Positions 61,415-64,000 of a DNA stretch of 64,000 bases are shown piece by piece. How positions within the stretch are numbered: position 1 is the first letter of the stretch; each line of letters opens with the position of its first letter. Both the position numbers and the translations under genes were made by a program. The DNA is from Arcticibacter sp041902385 (GTDB lineage Bacteria > Bacteroidota > Bacteroidia > Sphingobacteriales > Sphingobacteriaceae), in the NCBI RefSeq assembly GCF_041902385.1, contig NZ_CP169244.1, positions 2,418,001-2,482,000 on the forward strand, read 5' to 3'. Under the pieces are notes generated by a model. It saw only the letters and a program-made list of their open reading frames with translations. It was not told the origin of the DNA and did not search any database.

Positions 61415-62832
61415 TTAGTTATGTTCTGAAACTGCATGGAGCCCTAGTTCTTTCCCCTTTTCAATCATAAACAGCATTGCTTCCTCCCTCGAATTCGGTA
61501 TTTCTCCTTCAAGGATAGCTTCGCGAATTTGGTTTTTAATTATCCCAACCTCCCGGCCGGCTTTAATACCAAACGTGTTCATGATGTCTATACCGCTCAC
61601 AGGAGGCTGCCAGTTGCGGATCTGATCTCTCTCTTCAACGTCTTTGAGTTTTTGCTTTACCAGCTCAAAGTTCTGTCTGTACTTCTTTTTTTGTACTCAT
61701 TTTTAGTGGTAACATCGGCATGACAAAGCATCATTAAACTTTCGATGTCCTCACCTGCATCAAAAAGAAGCCTCCGTACGGCTGAGTCGGTCACCACGTC
61801 CTGCGCCAGCACAATTGGCCGTAAATGCAACTGAACCAATTTCTGTACGAATTTCATCTTTTCATTGAGGGGTAGTTTCAGCTGGGTGAATATTTTGGGA
61901 ACCATTCGTGCTCCCTTATCTTCGTGACCGTGAAAAGTCCAGCCCTGTTTGGTATCGAACCGCTTGGTTGCAGGCTTTGCTATGTCATGTAAAATAGCGG
62001 CCCAGCGTAACCAAAGGTCGTCGCTGAAAAGCGAGATATTATCGAGAACTTCAAGCGTGTGATAAAAATTGTCCTTATGCCCTTTGCCGTTGATCAGCTC
62101 CACTCCCCAAAGTTCAGCCATTTGAGGGAATATGATATGAAGAAGCCCGGTGTCGAACAGATAATTGAAGCCAACAGATGGTATCGGCGATAAAATGATT
62201 TTGTTCAGCTCGTCGGTTATCCGCTCTTTCGATACGATTGTTATCCGGTCCCTGTTGGTTGTTATGGCCTCAAGGGCATCTTGCTGAATCTGGAATGAGA
62301 GCTGTGAAGCGAATCTGATCGCCCTCATCATTCTTAGCGGATCATCAGAGAACGTCTCCAGGGGATTAAGGGGCGTCCTTATAAGACGCCGGTCGAGGTC
62401 TTCAACTCCTCCGAAAGGGTCAACCAATTGGCCGAACCGCCCCTTGTTAAGGCTGATGGCCATTGCATTGATTGTAAAGTCTCTTCTTTTTTGATCGTCG
62501 TCGAGCGTTCCATTCTCTACGATAGGCTTCCTCGAGTTAGAGCGGTACGATTCCTTTCGCGCCCCCACAAATTCTACTTCCATATCCTGGAATCGCAGCA
62601 TCGCCGTACCAAAGTTTTTAAACACTGAAACCTGGCTCTTAAGCAGCTGTCCTACTTTTTCTGCAAATGCGATCCCGTTACCTACTACAAGAATGTCAAT
62701 GTCTTTGGAGGGCCGGTGCAGGAACAGATCCCTCACAAATCCGCCTATGACGAATACAGATAGACATTCAGCATCTGCCAGGGTGCCTATTTTTTTAAAT
62801 ATCGGGTGCTGAAGATACTGTTCCATAAACAT
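61415..62832 (-). pseudogene. CCA-adding tRNA nucleotidyltransferase, frameshifted
   Basis: The class II nucleotidyltransferase head (FVIGGFVRDLFLHRPSKDIDILVVG, about 27-51, with the GGxVRD and DxD motifs), the RRDFTINAMAISL block, DPLRMMRAIRFA and an HD domain (WAAILHDIAKPATKRF) lie in the 391-codon upstream part. The C-terminal tail MSGIDIMNTFGIKAGREVG lies in a separate frame. Adding one A to the seven-A run (plus strand 61686-61692) joins them via YKKKKYRQNFELVKQKLKDV to about 472 residues, the family length. No tRNA checked here encodes CCA, so a working copy is needed; the break is probably not real. Confidence 0.88.
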
Positions 62833-62999
62833 TGGCTTGCAAAAATAAGCGAAATAGATAAATGCGGAAGGCCAAAGAAAAAGAATAGTAAGGGGAGGGC
62901 TGGCAGTTTAGTCTTTGACAGCTCTTAATCGCTTAATTATCCGGTCTTTTCGGTTGACTTGCCCCATGAAAGGGGAGATATCATTGGACTTAGCGATGG

Positions 63000-63563
63000 C
63001 TACTTCCTGATAAAGACAAAGCGGCCATCAGGCTCAAGCTTCATAATCGTTGATGGAACGCTTTCCGTGTTGTCTTCCTGTCCGTACTCCACTACGTAAT
63101 CTACTCCGTCGATGATCTCCTGCGCTACTTCCGAGAAGTTAGCGGGCGATTTTGCTCCGCTTATGTTAGCAGAAGTGGATACAATTGGTCTGCGGAAACG
63201 GCGGATCAGCTGTTCGCAGAAAGGGTGTCTGGCAACGCGGATCCCAATGCTGCCGTCCTGATGAATAACATTGCCCGCCAGGTTTTTCGCTCCTGAGTAA
63301 ATGATGGTCAGAGGCTTCTCTGCGTACTCGATCAAATCATACGCAAGTGGAGGAACCTCGCTCACATAGCTTTCAAGCTTGTTTTCTGAGTCGAGAAGGA
63401 CAATGAGGCTTTTTCCTGCGTCGCGTCCTTTAAGCTTAAAGACCTTTTCAACAGCGTCCTCGTTGGTTGCATCGCACCCGATTCCCCAGATGGTATCTGT
63501 AGGATATAGGATTAGCCCACCTGCCTGTAATACTTCCAGGGCTCTTGTTATATCAGCATTCAT
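63000..63563 (-). CDS. tsaC: L-threonylcarbamoyladenylate synthase
   Basis: YrdC/Sua5-family enzyme that makes threonylcarbamoyl-AMP for the t6A modification of tRNAs reading ANN codons. It has 187 residues. ILYPTDTIWGIGCDATN (about 18-34), KLKGRDAGKSLIVLL and PIVSTSANISGAKSPANF are typical. The start overlaps the stop of the glycosyltransferase gene by 11 bp, so the genes may be co-translated. Confidence 0.94.
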   Translation of the reverse strand: MNADITRALEVLQAGGLILYPTDTIWGIGCDATNEDAVEKVFKLKGRDAGKSLIVLLDSENKLESYVSEVPPLAYDLIEYAEKPLTIIYSGAKNLAGNVIHQDGSIGIRVARHPFCEQLIRRFRRPIVSTSANISGAKSPANFSEVAQEIIDGVDYVVEYGQEDNTESVPSTIMKLEPDGRFVFIRK

Positions 63564-64000
63564 TTAAAATTTCTATTAAGCGGTTATGAGGAATATCACG
63601 GGCACATTTAAAATGGGTCTGCGGGCAACTTTTATACCCGTGCAAGCCGCAGGGCCGGCAATACAAAGGTTTCTCTATTTCGACAATATACCTTTTGTCG
63701 GACAGCGGACCGAAACCGAATTGCGTTACTGTTGAGCAATAAATAGCGGTAACAGGAGCGTTCACTGCACTTGCAAAATGCATAGGCGCAGAGTCATTGA
63801 CGTAATTCATTGCCGCTTGCGACATCAATGCTGCTGAGTCCAGGAAGGAAAGCTGGCCGCAGAGGTTTATTGCATTCGGGTTTTGGGAGGCTTTTCCGAT
63901 CCTTTCGCAGAGCATGTGATCTGCGGGGCCTCCCATAAGATACACCTTGTACTGATGGGGCACCTTGCTGATCAATTTGCTCCAGTATTCTTCAGGATAT
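63553..64000 (-). CDS. Glycosyltransferase family 9, C-terminal part (truncated by window)
   Basis: The last about 149 residues of a GT9 (heptosyltransferase-type) enzyme: MGGPADHMLCERIG (donor-site glycine motif), LCGQLSFLDSAALMSQAAMNYVNDSAPMHFASA with the conserved NDSAPMH, and PVTAIYCSTVTQFGFGPLSD. The frame stays open to the window edge, so the 5' half lies beyond 64000. It probably adds a heptose or related sugar to lipopolysaccharide or a surface glycan; the precise acceptor is unknown. Confidence 0.85.
   Translation of the reverse strand, partial: YPEEYWSKLISKVPHQYKVYLMGGPADHMLCERIGKASQNPNAINLCGQLSFLDSAALMSQAAMNYVNDSAPMHFASAVNAPVTAIYCSTVTQFGFGPLSDKRYIVEIEKPLYCRPCGLHGYKSCPQTHFKCARDIPHNRLIEILNEC

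Overview
The window is a chromosomal segment of a Bacteroidota bacterium, most likely of the Sphingobacteriales (Pedobacter/Mucilaginibacter-like). The clues are Bacteroidota-type promoters (TTTG, about 20 nt, then TAnnTTTG), almost no Shine-Dalgarno sites except at two ribosome-associated genes, ECF sigma/anti-sigma loci, a block of rpsU, Xer recombinase, hibernation factor, tRNAs and tuf, a DUF3467 gene behind rpoC, and atpDC separate from the other ATP synthase genes. No prophage, CRISPR array, plasmid gene or intact insertion sequence is visible; this is mostly core genome. The genus assignment is inference.

Layout. 1-1.2 kb: 3' end of a 23S rRNA gene and a 5S rRNA gene. 1.3-6.9 kb: acyl-ACP desaturase, two tiny acidic proteins, a class III aminotransferase, an ECF sigma / membrane anti-sigma-like / Spy-like operon, and an alpha/beta hydrolase. 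7.1-16 kb: a tetrapyrrole operon (hemA, hemC-hemD fusion, hemB, hemL, two-component system, TPR protein, hemE, hemJ-like), which covers glutamyl-tRNA to protoporphyrin except the coproporphyrinogen oxidase step. 16-19.4 kb: an envelope protein and a second ECF sigma / anti-sigma-like / beta-barrel cluster. 19.9-20.9 kb: a solitary PotA-like ABC ATPase. 20.9-32.1 kb: a nine-gene minus-strand branched-chain amino acid operon (ilvD-ilvB-ilvN-ilvC-leuC-leuD-leuB-leuA-ilvA) behind a palindromic operator-like site. 32.5-34.4 kb: atpD-atpC. 34.7-43.3 kb: small membrane protein, RmlD-like reductase, peroxiredoxin, flotillin, tRNA-Arg, adk, obg, a two-domain acyltransferase, a helix-hairpin-helix protein and apt. 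43.3-46.5 kb: a tRNA-like RNA gene, repeats, rpsU, xer, raiA and four tRNAs. 46.6-59.7 kb: tuf, tRNA-Trp, secE, nusG, rplK, rplA, rplJ, rplL, rpoB, rpoC, DUF3467. 59.7-64 kb, minus strand: miaA, a pRiA4b-ORF3-like acidic protein, the CCA-adding enzyme, threonylcarbamoyl-AMP synthase and a partial GT9 glycosyltransferase.

Two things stand out. First, four genes (ECF sigma factor, two-domain acyltransferase, Xer recombinase, CCA-adding enzyme) are each broken by exactly one missing base inside a homopolymer, and adding that base restores a full-length protein. One of them is normally essential, so consensus error is the simplest explanation, with true slippage as the alternative. Second, a 109-nt tRNA-like RNA on the minus strand near 43.4 kb has its own consensus promoter and terminator, a leucine-type D-arm, a consensus T-arm, an oversized variable arm and a GTC triplet in the anticodon position. 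It does not match a standard tRNA and is the best candidate for something undescribed. Dispersed ACTTACAACTTATAA-type repeats also occupy spacers inside the rRNA, leu and rpo operons.
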